A stretch of DNA of 64,000 nucleotides from Ravibacter sp037191015 (GTDB lineage: Bacteria > Bacteroidota > Bacteroidia > Cytophagales > Spirosomataceae). Below, in pieces: positions 16,084-25,045 of this stretch (within the stretch, counting starts at the first letter, position 1; each line of letters begins with the position of its first letter). The notes beneath the pieces were generated by a model, which worked only from the letters and a program-made list of their open reading frames with translations, was not told where the DNA came from and ran no database searches. Both the position numbers and the translations under genes were made by a program. The stretch lies in contig JBBCKD010000027.1 of the NCBI GenBank assembly GCA_037191015.1, positions 558,001-622,000 of the forward strand, given 5' to 3'.

Positions 16084-18837
16084 ATGGACAACTATTCATT
16101 TATAGCCAATTCCGAAATTAATTACATCGAGGGCCTGTACGAGTCTTACAAGTCTGATCCTAAATCAGTTAGCCAGGACTGGCAAAAATTCTTCGAAGGC
16201 TTCGACTTTTCTCTTAAATTTTCTCCAAATGGCAACGGAGCAGTTGCCGAGGGGGCCGGTACAACTGCGCTTCCTGCCGATCCTGCACGGATCAACAAGG
16301 AAATGGAAGTTGTACACCTCATCAGGGGATACCGTTCAAGAGGTCACCTGCTGGCTAACACAAACCCCATACGCAAACGGAAAGACAGGGGCGCCCAGCT
16401 GTCCCTTGCCGACTTCAAGCTATCGGAAGCAGACCTGGATACCGTATTCGAAGCGGGCATCGAGCTTTTCGGCAAAGCCGCAACCCTGAGAGATATTGTC
16501 GCAGGGTTGGACAGGGTTTATACCAATACAATCGGCTTCGATTACTACTACATACGTAACCGCGAAGAAAAAAAATGGCTTCGGCAAAAAATAGAGCAGG
16601 ACAATCTCAACAGGTCTTATAGCATCGAGGAAAAGAAGCACATTCTTTCGAAACTCAATGAAGCAGTAGTTTTCGAAAACTTCCTGCATACCAAATTCCT
16701 GGGGCAGAAGAGATTCTCGCTCGAAGGAGGAGAAACGACAATCCCTGCGCTGGACGCCCTTATCAATAAGGCGAGCGACCTGGGCGTTGCGGAAGTGATG
16801 ATCGGTATGGCTCACCGCGGCCGCCTGAATGTGCTGGCCAACATCATGCAGAAAACCTATGATCAGATCTTCAATGAATTTGAAGGTAATATGCCTGACC
16901 AGGTCTGGGGGGACGGAGACGTCAAATACCACATGGGGTATGCGAGCACCATCACTACCAGAAACGGCCATACGCTTCACCTCAGGCTTGCACCCAACCC
17001 TTCTCACCTGGAAGCAGTGAACCCGGTTGTAGAAGGCGTGGTCAGGGCGCGGGCCGACAGCATGTATGCCAGCGACTACGATAAGGTGATGCCGGTGCTG
17101 ATCCATGGTGATGCCGCGCTTGCGGGCCAGGGGATCGTATACGAGGTAACCCAGATGGCAAACCTGAAGGGATATTTCACAGGCGGTACCATTCACTTTG
17201 TGATCAATAACCAGGTAGGCTTTACCACAGACTTTACCGATGCCAGGTCAAGCGTTTACTGTACGGATATTGCCAAAATTATAGATGCGCCGGTGCTTCA
17301 CGTCAACGGTGACGATCCGGAGGCTGTGGTATATTGTATGCAACTGGCCGTTGAATACCGCCAGCGCTTTAACAAGGATATTTTCATAGACATGGTATGC
17401 TACAGAAAGCATGGCCATAACGAATCGGACGAGCCGAAATTTACGCAGCCGGTATTATATAAGCTTATCGACAAGCACCCTAACCCCAGGGAGGTATACA
17501 AAAATTACCTGGAGCAGCGGGGTGATATTTCGCGCGACGTCGCGTTGAAAATGGACAGCGAATTCAAGGCGCTGCTCCAGGCCCGGCTCGACAAGGTCAA
17601 GCAGAAAGAGGTGCCTTACGTCGTGCCGAAGCTCGACCTGGAATGGAAGAACCTGCGCAAGCCGGTTCCCTCTGATTTTGAACGATCGGTCAAAACCGGA
17701 GTTCCCAAGACCGTAATTTCGGCTATTGGGAAAGCTCTTACCACCCTTCCCCAGGGATTCTCGGTCATCAAGCAGACAGCCAAATTGCTGAACGACAGGA
17801 AAGAGATGATTTTCGAAAAGAAAGTCGTCAACTGGGCTACAGCCGAATTGCTGGCTTACGGCTCGATACTTGCAGAAGGCAATATCGTCAGGCTTACAGG
17901 CCAGGACGTAGAGCGTGGTACCTTTTCTCACCGGCATGCGGTGCTGAAAGATTCGGAAAACAACGCTTCGTATAACAATCTCAATCATATCCGGGATAAG
18001 CAGGGTGAGTTTATGATCTATAACTCCCTGCTCTCGGAATACGGGGTGCTTGGCTTCGAGTTCGGGTATTCGATGGCTAATCCCAACGCGCTTGTTATCT
18101 GGGAGGCCCAGTTCGGTGATTTTGCCAACGGCGCCCAGGTAATGATCGACCAGTTCATATCTACTTCTGAAACGAAGTGGAACAGGTGGACGGGCCTGGT
18201 CATGCTGTTGCCGCACGGCTATGAAGGCCAGGGGCCGGAACACTCCAACGCCCGCCCGGAAAGATACCTGCAGCTTTCCGCAGGCAATAACATGTACGTT
18301 GTCAACATTACCACGCCGGCCAACTTTTTCCACGCGCTGAGACGTCAGTTGGTCGCTCCTTTCCGCAAACCGCTGATCGTCATGTCTCCGAAATCGTTGC
18401 TGCGGCACCCGCTGTGCGTATCTCCGCTGAGCGATCTTACCGACGGACGTTTCCTTGAAACCATCCCGGATACCTACGCCGATCCGAAAAAAGTCAAAAA
18501 AGTGCTACTGGTTACCGGTAAGCTCTATTACGAGCTTTACCAGAAACAGCAGGATGACAAGCGTGATGACGTAGCGATTATCCGCGTTGAGCAGCTGCAT
18601 CCGTTCCCGCAGAAGCAGGTGGAGGCATTGCTGGCGCAATACAGCAAAAAGGCTAAGATCTGCTGGGTACAGGAAGAGCCTAACAACATGGGAGCCTGGA
18701 CCTACCTGCTGAGGTCTTACGAAGCGGCCCGGTCATTTACGGTTATTGCCCGTAAGACAAGCGCGTCGCCCTCGACCGGCTTTTTCAAAATACATAATGA
18801 AGAGCAGACCGCGATTATCAATGAGGCATTCGAATAG
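16084..18837 (+). CDS. sucA: 2-oxoglutarate dehydrogenase E1 component
   Basis: A 917-residue thiamine-diphosphate enzyme that decarboxylates 2-oxoglutarate and hands the succinyl group to the lipoyl arm of E2 in the TCA cycle. The N-terminal helix (NYIEGLYESYKSDPKSV) that docks on E2, the active-site run GMAHRGRLNVLANI, the GDAALAGQGIVYE thiamine-binding region, and the C-terminal EGQGPEHSNARPERYLQL are all E1o-specific. Length is close to the E. coli protein. It is followed by sucB after 70 bases and both are likely transcribed from the promoter near 16011-16045. Confidence 0.97.
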   Translation: MDNYSFIANSEINYIEGLYESYKSDPKSVSQDWQKFFEGFDFSLKFSPNGNGAVAEGAGTTALPADPARINKEMEVVHLIRGYRSRGHLLANTNPIRKRKDRGAQLSLADFKLSEADLDTVFEAGIELFGKAATLRDIVAGLDRVYTNTIGFDYYYIRNREEKKWLRQKIEQDNLNRSYSIEEKKHILSKLNEAVVFENFLHTKFLGQKRFSLEGGETTIPALDALINKASDLGVAEVMIGMAHRGRLNVLANIMQKTYDQIFNEFEGNMPDQVWGDGDVKYHMGYASTITTRNGHTLHLRLAPNPSHLEAVNPVVEGVVRARADSMYASDYDKVMPVLIHGDAALAGQGIVYEVTQMANLKGYFTGGTIHFVINNQVGFTTDFTDARSSVYCTDIAKIIDAPVLHVNGDDPEAVVYCMQLAVEYRQRFNKDIFIDMVCYRKHGHNESDEPKFTQPVLYKLIDKHPNPREVYKNYLEQRGDISRDVALKMDSEFKALLQARLDKVKQKEVPYVVPKLDLEWKNLRKPVPSDFERSVKTGVPKTVISAIGKALTTLPQGFSVIKQTAKLLNDRKEMIFEKKVVNWATAELLAYGSILAEGNIVRLTGQDVERGTFSHRHAVLKDSENNASYNNLNHIRDKQGEFMIYNSLLSEYGVLGFEFGYSMANPNALVIWEAQFGDFANGAQVMIDQFISTSETKWNRWTGLVMLLPHGYEGQGPEHSNARPERYLQLSAGNNMYVVNITTPANFFHALRRQLVAPFRKPLIVMSPKSLLRHPLCVSPLSDLTDGRFLETIPDTYADPKKVKKVLLVTGKLYYELYQKQQDDKRDDVAIIRVEQLHPFPQKQVEALLAQYSKKAKICWVQEEPNNMGAWTYLLRSYEAARSFTVIARKTSASPSTGFFKIHNEEQTAIINEAFE

Positions 18838-18907
18838 GCAAACTCACAATCATTCAATATAACCTTTATTTATCCGATCATACTTACGATCGATCTACAC
18901 TCGAATT

Positions 18908-20467
18908 ATGGCTGAAATAGAAATCAAAGTGCCGCCGGTTGGCGAGTCCATAACAGAAGTAACCATCGGTAGCTGGTTTAAGAAAGAAGGAGATTTTGTT
19001 AAGTTGGATGAAGTAATTTGTGGGTTGGATTCTGACAAAGCGACTTTTGAGCTGGCAGCTGAATCAGAAGGGATCCTGCATATAAAGGCGCAGGAAGGCG
19101 ATACCATTGCCATCGGCGATGTGATCGCTACCATCGAGGCAAGTGCGGCTGCAAAAGCGGAAAGTTCTGAGGAGCCCGTGAAGGAAGCTGCGCCTGTTGT
19201 ACCTGAAAGTACACCGGGACCACCAATCCAGCCGACGCCGTCGGCTGCTGCAGCTCCTGCGCAGGGTGGTGCGGGTATAGTGGAAATGAAAGTACCTGTA
19301 GTAGGTGAGTCTATCAGCGAGGTAACGATAGCCAGCTGGACGAAAAAAGACGGGGATACAGTACAGCTCGATGAGATCATCTGCGAGCTCGAGTCCGACA
19401 AAGCCACTTTCGAGCTGCCTGCGGAAGCAAGCGGTATCCTGAGACACGCCGCATCACAGGGCGATACCCTCGCCATAGGAGAAGTAATCGCCCGGATCGA
19501 AGCAGGAACAGCTCCTGCCCAGGCAGGCGCACAAAAAGCGGCCGACTCATCGGCTGCTGCCATAAAACCCGCCGCCGAACCCCATGCAGCAGGCGGTGTT
19601 ACGCCGTTGGCAGCCAGCATACTGGCCGAAAAAGGGATCAGCCCGTCTGAAGTTAAAGGCACAGGGACAGGAGGAAAAGTCACAAGGGAAGATGCCCTGA
19701 ACGCGTCTAAAACTCCCGCTCCGCAACCTGCTGCTGCAGCAACTCAGCCGGCGGCTCAAACCGATGCCCGGGGTCAGCGCCGCGAGAAGATGTCGGCGCT
19801 CAGAAGGACCATCGCCAAACGCCTGGTAAGTGTGAAGAATGAAACGGCGATGCTTACCACTTTCAACGAAGTGGATATGAAGCCCATCATGGATCTCAGG
19901 AATAAGTTCAAGGACAAGTTCAAGGAGAAATATGAGGTGGGTCTCGGGTTTATGTCGTTTTTCACAAAGGCTGCTACTGTAGCGCTGCGTGATTTCCCGG
20001 CCGTAAATGCCTATATCGACGGGGACGATATTCTTTACAACGATTTCTGCGATGTATCCATAGCAGTTTCTACACCCCGTGGTCTTGTTGTCCCGGTGAT
20101 CAGGAACGCCGAAAAGCTTTCCTTTGCTGAAATTGAGAAAGAAATTATCCGGCTTGCCACAAGAGCCCGCGACGGGAAACTGGGCATGGACGAAATGACC
20201 GGGGGTACCTTCACCATTACCAATGGCGGGGTATTCGGCTCAATGCTCTCTACTCCTATCATCAACGCCCCGCAGTCGGCCATTCTCGGTATGCACAATA
20301 TCGTCGAGCGCGCTGTCGTGGTAAACGGTGAAATCGTGATCAGGCCTATCATGTACGTGGCGCTGTCTTACGACCACCGCATCATCGACGGAAAAGACTC
20401 GGTGAGCTTCCTGGTAAGAATCAAGCAGATCCTGGAAGATCCGGCCAGGCTGCTCTTTGATTTGTAG
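18908..20467 (+). CDS. sucB: 2-oxoglutarate dehydrogenase E2 (dihydrolipoyl succinyltransferase) with two lipoyl domains
   Basis: A 519-residue acyltransferase. Two lipoyl domains are present (about residues 3-78 and 125-199) with lipoylated lysines K44 and K165 in near-identical SDKATFEL contexts. They are followed by an E1/E3-binding domain (about 231-268) and the catalytic domain (about 285-519) with the active site DHRIIDG (H490, D494). It transfers succinyl groups to CoA. The E. coli enzyme has one lipoyl domain; the second here is an internal duplication joined by an Ala/Pro-rich linker. The N-terminal sequence and the link to sucA mark it as the 2-oxoglutarate rather than pyruvate enzyme. 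Confidence 0.95.
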   Translation: MAEIEIKVPPVGESITEVTIGSWFKKEGDFVKLDEVICGLDSDKATFELAAESEGILHIKAQEGDTIAIGDVIATIEASAAAKAESSEEPVKEAAPVVPESTPGPPIQPTPSAAAAPAQGGAGIVEMKVPVVGESISEVTIASWTKKDGDTVQLDEIICELESDKATFELPAEASGILRHAASQGDTLAIGEVIARIEAGTAPAQAGAQKAADSSAAAIKPAAEPHAAGGVTPLAASILAEKGISPSEVKGTGTGGKVTREDALNASKTPAPQPAAAATQPAAQTDARGQRREKMSALRRTIAKRLVSVKNETAMLTTFNEVDMKPIMDLRNKFKDKFKEKYEVGLGFMSFFTKAATVALRDFPAVNAYIDGDDILYNDFCDVSIAVSTPRGLVVPVIRNAEKLSFAEIEKEIIRLATRARDGKLGMDEMTGGTFTITNGGVFGSMLSTPIINAPQSAILGMHNIVERAVVVNGEIVIRPIMYVALSYDHRIIDGKDSVSFLVRIKQILEDPARLLFDL

Positions 20468-20487
20468 ACAAGACAGGTATGAACTAC

Positions 20488-20533
20488 AGGCTTCCAGGCA
20501 TTAGCAGATAGCACGGCTAATACCTGGAAGCCT
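20488..20533. terminator. Terminator hairpin between sucB and the NTF2-like gene
   Basis: Arms at 20488-20505 and 20516-20533 (18 bases each) are complementary at 17 positions with one G-T wobble, separated by a 10-base loop. It lies 20 bases after sucB and between two convergent genes, so it probably serves both. Confidence 0.75.
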
Positions 20534-20573
20534 AAAGCTTTATAGCGAATCCCTGATATTATATATTACTCCT

Positions 20574-21044
20574 TCACTTAAACAAATGAGACGGGCCGCA
20601 TTCACCGGTCCGCCTGGTATCGATCAGGTAGTTGATTTTCCAGCCTTTTCGTGTATTCACCAACTGGAAAGAATTGACTCCGCAGTGGCTCAGGCTCCCG
20701 TTATAATTAAACAGGTAGGGGGTCCATACAGAGGCCAGATGCCCGTCGACTTTCACCATATCAAACATAATCCTTTCGTCCAGGGCGCCGGGAATTTCTT
20801 TCCCGATCACTTTGATCAGGGCGTCGATGCTCTCCTTCCGCGTTTCGCCAAACCCTTCCTTCCCCGATACGGTCTGCATGATCGCATCCGGCAGGAACAA
20901 GGCCCGGACAGCCGAGGTATCGGCCTCCCTCATCCCGTCAAAAAGATGCACGATCGTATTCATGACTTTTTCCTCTTCCGACTGGGCGCTTACCTGAAAC
21001 ATAAACCCCAGAAAAACCAATGTAAGACTCCCTTTCAGCATCAT
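20574..21044 (-). CDS. Secreted NTF2-like (DUF4440/SnoaL-type) protein
   Basis: A 156-residue protein with a signal peptide (about residues 1-20, ending VSAQ) and an NTF2-like cone fold inferred from the pattern VMNTIVHLFDGMREADTSAVRALFLPDA and the closing WKINYLIDTRR. Such proteins bind small ligands or have isomerase-like activity; this one cannot be assigned a ligand. It follows the POT transporter by 18 bases on the same strand and is probably the second gene of that transcript. Confidence 0.75.
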   Translation of the reverse strand: MMLKGSLTLVFLGFMFQVSAQSEEEKVMNTIVHLFDGMREADTSAVRALFLPDAIMQTVSGKEGFGETRKESIDALIKVIGKEIPGALDERIMFDMVKVDGHLASVWTPYLFNYNGSLSHCGVNSFQLVNTRKGWKINYLIDTRRTGECGPSHLFK

Positions 21045-21062
21045 CTTTTTTTAAGCATTTAA

Positions 21063-22523
21063 TCAACGGATATTCCCCATCCATCGCCTGAGAAGAGGGG
21101 TAAACAGGAAGAGGCCCACTCCTACCCCGATCGATATGTAACCTATCTGCTGGAGTATTCCCGCGTAATACGGAAGGGAAGCTTCAGCGTCATTCACGAC
21201 TTCGGAAGGCACTACCATCAACGCTCCGATTTTTGCGGAAACGAATTCGCCCAGCGCGGATGCCAGGAACCATATCCCCATAATAAGCCCCACCATATGA
21301 CGGGGCGACAATTTTGTGACCATGGAGAGTCCAATGGGAGATATGCACAGCTCACCGCAAATAATAAAAAAGTAACCGGCAACAAATATCAGCAGCGGGA
21401 TCTTGCCGGCAACCGCCATCTCTGTACCAAGGAAGAAGGTCAGGAACCCTATTCCCACAAATACGAACGACAATGCAAATTTTACCGGGGTTCCCGGCTC
21501 CCACCCCCTGCGGTTCAGCCAGAGCCACAGCCACGCAAAGACGCTACTTAGCACGATCACCCAGGCAGGAGGGATAAAATTATTGACAGACAGCGCCGGC
21601 AGCTCCGTTCCACCTACCATCATGTTGACATTTCTTATGGCAAACAGGTTAAGTGATCCTGCATTCTGCTCATAGAAGGCCCAGAATAAAACGGAAAAAG
21701 AGATCAGAACAGTTGCCGCCAGCAGCTTGTTTCGCCCCTCGGCCTCCATTCTGAATGCTTCGTAAAGAAGGTAGAACAGCGAAGCTGCTCCAAGCACCAG
21801 CATGACGACATCCATTATCTGGTGCCTGTTGAACAAGGCAATGATAACCGGGATGGTCAGCAGCGTCAGTATGTAAACCGCCAGGTCATTGCGGATAAAG
21901 CCGCCCCATTTCTCCTTCAGCCTGCCTGGAGAGGGCGGCAGCCCTACCCTGCCCAGGCTTTTTCTGCCTGCATTGAAAACGACGGTTCCCAGGATCATAA
22001 AGATCCCGGCCAGCCCGAAGCCGGCATGCCAGCTCCACACATGGGCTACCCATCCGCAGGCAGCTCCGCCGAGCGCGGCGCCCACGTTAATTCCCATATA
22101 GAAAATCGAGAAGGCGCTGTCCTTCCTCGGATCGTCATCATCATACAGCCCGCCTACCATTGTCGAAATGTTAGGCTTAAAAAAACCGTTTCCGCAGATG
22201 ATCAGCGCCAGGCCGGTATAAAAGCTCCATTCCACCGGAAGGGCAAGTACGATATGTCCCGCGCTCATCAGAATTCCCCCGAATAAAACTGCCTTCTGCC
22301 CGCCGAGCAGCCTGTCTGCCAGCATTCCTCCGAAAACCGGCATGGTATACACCAGGGCCGCATAAGCTCCCAGGATAGCATATCCTTTTCCCTCAGCAAA
22401 GCCCAGCTCCATCACCATATAGGCCAGGAGAAGGGCTTTCATACCGTAGAATGAAAAACGTTCCCACATTTCGGTGAAGAAGAGCAGGTAGAGTTGTCTG
22501 GGGTGGCGGGAGGAGCCTGTCAT
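21063..22523 (-). CDS. POT-family proton-dependent oligopeptide transporter
   Basis: A 486-residue inner-membrane carrier with about 12-14 transmembrane helices. The POT signature EMWERFSFYGMKALLLAYM (helix 1, about residues 18-36) contains the ExxERFxYYG proton-coupling motif, and FYMGINVGAALGG is the second PTR2 signature. These proteins import di- and tripeptides with protons. It heads a two-gene transcript with the NTF2-like gene. It may help take up peptides released by the large secreted peptidases in the window, which is an inference from content only. Confidence 0.9.
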   Translation of the reverse strand: MTGSSRHPRQLYLLFFTEMWERFSFYGMKALLLAYMVMELGFAEGKGYAILGAYAALVYTMPVFGGMLADRLLGGQKAVLFGGILMSAGHIVLALPVEWSFYTGLALIICGNGFFKPNISTMVGGLYDDDDPRKDSAFSIFYMGINVGAALGGAACGWVAHVWSWHAGFGLAGIFMILGTVVFNAGRKSLGRVGLPPSPGRLKEKWGGFIRNDLAVYILTLLTIPVIIALFNRHQIMDVVMLVLGAASLFYLLYEAFRMEAEGRNKLLAATVLISFSVLFWAFYEQNAGSLNLFAIRNVNMMVGGTELPALSVNNFIPPAWVIVLSSVFAWLWLWLNRRGWEPGTPVKFALSFVFVGIGFLTFFLGTEMAVAGKIPLLIFVAGYFFIICGELCISPIGLSMVTKLSPRHMVGLIMGIWFLASALGEFVSAKIGALMVVPSEVVNDAEASLPYYAGILQQIGYISIGVGVGLFLFTPLLRRWMGNIR

Positions 22524-22545
22524 AAATACCGGAATAGATGATTGA

Positions 22546-22902
22546 TCATTTCACGAAGTTAATCCGAAAGAAGAACAATCCCGATTAAACGTAAATTCTC
22601 AGCTTCATTTAACAAAAAAATTAAAGCTGGTAGCCCTGTCGGAAATTGTAAATCCCGATGCGCAGGATATCAAGGACCAGGAACAGTTCGAATCGCTGAA
22701 GAGAACTTTCATCAATCGCTTTGGCGCCCCTGAGCTCCCTTTTGAGGACCAACCGCCTTACCGCTACACCGGCAAGCCGCTGACCTGGACAAAAAACGGC
22801 CTGGAGATAACGTTTCAGAAGAGACCTTTCAAATTGACAATAGGAGATATTGAGGCTTATGCCCTGACTTTCAGGCTGGCTGAAGGAGCTGTAGTAGAAT
22901 AA
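22546..22902 (+). pseudogene. Gene remnant without a start codon, family unknown
   Basis: Reading frame 1 is open from the stop at 22543-22545 to the TAA at 22900-22902 (118 codons) but has no ATG, GTG or TTG start. The last 90 codons look truly coding, with varied composition and segments such as RFGAPELPFEDQPPYRYTG and KPLTWTKNGLEITFQKRP. The likely explanation is the 3' end of a gene whose 5' part was lost when the adjoining POT transporter region came next to it. I do not recognise the family. The stop directly abuts the end of the convergent hydrolase gene. Confidence 0.55.
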
Positions 22903-23526
22903 CTACTTCCCCAACACCACCCGGTTGGCCCATTCCATCTGTTCGGGATTGATATTATGCCCCATGCCTTCATATACTTTCTCCGTTACCGCTGCATTCA
23001 TCTCCCTGAAGATATTGGCAGTCGCATATACGCGTTGCACCGGGACATGAAAGTCGGGGTTACTGGTCGACAGGAACAGGGGCATTTGTAAGAAATCGCC
23101 TTTATAGTTGCTGCGGTCGATCGTCTTACCGATCAGGCCGCCGATTAAAGCCACAGCCCCGCCGAAGCGGCCGGCTTTCCTGGCCAGGAACTCCAAAGCC
23201 AGGCAGGCTCCCTGCGAGAACCCGAAAAAATAAACGTCCTCCCGGCGGATGCCTGCTTCCATCGCATGGTCGACCGTTTTCTGCACAACATCGAGCGCAG
23301 ACGACAGCCACGGCTCGTTATCGCCGGCAGGAGCCAGAAAAGACCACGGGTACCAGGTGTTATTCGTCGCCTGCGGAGCCAGGAGGGTAAAATCTTCTAC
23401 CGCCAGGTATTGAGATAACGTGAGAATATCCGCGGCGGAACCTCCTCTTCCATGCAACATAACCAGCGCCTTCTCCGCCCTTTCCGGGGGAATACCGGCC
23501 TGTTTTATATCAAGCGAGTGACTCAT
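22903..23526 (-). CDS. Alpha/beta hydrolase (phospholipase/carboxylesterase family, MhqD-like)
   Basis: A 207-residue cytoplasmic esterase-like protein. It has the oxyanion region LHGRGGSAAD (about residues 24-33), the nucleophile elbow GFSQGACLAL (Ser near 107) and a C-terminal histidine in YEGMGHNI; the catalytic aspartate is probably in NPDFHVP. It is the last gene of a tight minus-strand operon behind a ring-cleaving dioxygenase (14 bases upstream). In Bacillus subtilis the equivalent pair MhqO/MhqD is induced by quinones, so a role in quinone or catechol detoxification is inferred. Confidence 0.85.
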   Translation of the reverse strand: MSHSLDIKQAGIPPERAEKALVMLHGRGGSAADILTLSQYLAVEDFTLLAPQATNNTWYPWSFLAPAGDNEPWLSSALDVVQKTVDHAMEAGIRREDVYFFGFSQGACLALEFLARKAGRFGGAVALIGGLIGKTIDRSNYKGDFLQMPLFLSTSNPDFHVPVQRVYATANIFREMNAAVTEKVYEGMGHNINPEQMEWANRVVLGK

Positions 23527-23540
23527 AACTGACTCTTTTC

Positions 23541-24482
23541 TTAGTGATCACCTATTTCCGGAAGTAACCCGGAAATACGCTCTCTATCCGCTTCGAATTG
23601 TGCCGGAAGCATCAGCGACTGCCCGAGAGAGCCGATGGGCTCATCGACCGAAAAACCCGGCGCTGAGGTGGCTACTTCGAAAAGGACGCCACCCGGCTCC
23701 CGGAAATACACCGAAGAAAAATATTTCCTGTCCTTTACCTCTGTAACCTGCAATCCGTAGCTCTCCAGGTTATCTTTTATTCGTATCTGGCTTTCTCTGT
23801 CCGGTGTTTCAAAAGCGAGATGATGAACGGTGCCGCGCCCACCCAGCCCGCGTAATACATCGGGCGCAGCCAGCAGGTCTACATACTTTCCCGGCCGGTC
23901 TTCAACTCCCAGCCTGACCCGACCGGAGCCCTCCCTGACCACCTGGTGATTCATCTGCATGGTAAGCAGCGCAACCGTACGCTCGATACCTTCCAGCCAG
24001 ATTTCCACATGATGAAATCCTTTAATCGTCCATTCATGTGGGATACTGCCATCCGTATACCCTTTTCTCGGATCACCTTCGCTGAATACAAGTTCTAAAC
24101 CCAGGCCGTCGGGGTCTTCCAGGTAAACGAAAACTTCGCCTCTGAAGCGCTCCTGCGGATGCTTACAGGCAATATCGAACCGGTCGAGACGCTGCAGCCA
24201 GTAATCCAGGCCTTCCATTTCTATGGAGAAAGCCGTCGTGTTGAGCATTCCTTTGCCATGCCGCCCTTTTCCCAGGCTCCTGCCATAAGGAAACGTGGTC
24301 AGGATCGTGCCCGGGCTTCCCTCCGCATCGCCGAAATACAAATGATAAACTCCGGGATCTTCAAAATTCACAGTCTTCTTGACCATACGTAACCCCAACA
24401 CCCCCGTATAGAAGTCGAAATTCTCCCGGGCATCGCCCGATACAGCCGTAACGTGATGGATCCCGCTAATCAACCTCGTCAT
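23541..24482 (-). CDS. Ring-cleaving dioxygenase, VOC superfamily (MhqO-like)
   Basis: A 313-residue protein built from two vicinal-oxygen-chelate repeats (about 3-145 and 150-290). The start ISGIHHVTAVSGD and the inner KGFHHVEIW provide the metal-binding histidines of the repeats, and YFREPGGVLFEVAT near 262-275 gives the glutamate ligand. It probably cleaves hydroquinones or catechols using a divalent metal. It lies between a GNAT gene (3 bases) and the hydrolase (14 bases). A decayed second copy of its C-terminal part is found just upstream of the GNAT gene at 24793-25008. Confidence 0.88.
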   Translation of the reverse strand: MTRLISGIHHVTAVSGDARENFDFYTGVLGLRMVKKTVNFEDPGVYHLYFGDAEGSPGTILTTFPYGRSLGKGRHGKGMLNTTAFSIEMEGLDYWLQRLDRFDIACKHPQERFRGEVFVYLEDPDGLGLELVFSEGDPRKGYTDGSIPHEWTIKGFHHVEIWLEGIERTVALLTMQMNHQVVREGSGRVRLGVEDRPGKYVDLLAAPDVLRGLGGRGTVHHLAFETPDRESQIRIKDNLESYGLQVTEVKDRKYFSSVYFREPGGVLFEVATSAPGFSVDEPIGSLGQSLMLPAQFEADRERISGLLPEIGDH

Positions 24483-24485
24483 AGT

Positions 24486-24779
24486 TCAGGCGTTTGGCGA
24501 CCAGATATCCTGATATTCGTCCGGCCGGCGCTTGAATTGCGCATGGACATACGGGCATAAGGGTATCACTTTCAACCCGTTTTCCCTGGCATAAGCAGCC
24601 ATCCGCTGCAGAAGCAATCGCCCGAAACCTTTTCCTTCAAACTGAGGGTCTACCTCGGTATGATACACCGTGAGCTTATCGCCGGCTACAGCTATATCCA
24701 TCTTTCCTGCTTTCTGCTCATCCAGAAACAGCTGGACCTCTCCTCTCCCGTTTTCCAATACTACTTCAAGCTTTTCCAT
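24486..24779 (-). CDS. Small GNAT-family N-acetyltransferase (YjdJ/NATD1-like)
   Basis: A 97-residue single-domain acetyltransferase. The acetyl-CoA loop appears as PQFEGKGFGRLLLQRMAAYA (about residues 56-75) and the closing VIPLCPYVHAQFKRRPDEY is typical of the small YjdJ/GTLF3B subgroup. Substrate is unknown. It is the first gene of the three-gene minus-strand cluster with the dioxygenase and hydrolase, only 3 bases apart from the dioxygenase. A second member of the same subgroup is encoded at 36513-36815. Confidence 0.85.
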   Translation of the reverse strand: MEKLEVVLENGRGEVQLFLDEQKAGKMDIAVAGDKLTVYHTEVDPQFEGKGFGRLLLQRMAAYARENGLKVIPLCPYVHAQFKRRPDEYQDIWSPNA

Positions 24780-24792
24780 ATCTTTCTACGTT

Positions 24793-25008
24793 TTAGAGTT
24801 CAGGCAGAACTTTCTCTATTCTATCTCTCGACGACTCGTAGCGCGCCGGTAGTTTAAGATTTGTACCCAGCTCATCTACCTGTTCGTCTCAGGTAAAACC
24901 CGGATTATCGGTTGCAATTTCAAAGAGAATTCCCCCGGGTTCCCGGAAATAGAGCGAGAAAAAGTAATCCCGGTCAATTTTGTCGGTGATATTGAGCCCG
25001 GCAGACAT
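24793..25008 (-). pseudogene. Decayed C-terminal fragment of a second ring-cleaving dioxygenase
   Basis: Read on the minus strand, the segment encodes SAGLNITDKIDRDYF, then FREPGGILFEIAT, NPGFT, an in-frame TGA, DEQVDELG and a tail ending KVLPEL before TAA (24795-24793). It aligns without gaps to residues 250-310 of the intact dioxygenase at 23541-24482 (YFREPGGVLFEVAT, PGFSVDE, GLLPEI). The 5' four-fifths of the gene are missing and the internal TGA kills the rest; a CGA to TGA change would explain it. It is a paralogue rather than a recent copy, since many residues differ. Confidence 0.85.
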
Positions 25009-25045
25009 TGATCTACCTCAATAAATCAGCTAATCCGGGCAATTC

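Noticed and set aside
17455..18408. 317-codon open frame on the minus strand
   Set aside because: Antisense to the middle of sucA, which is complete and well conserved.
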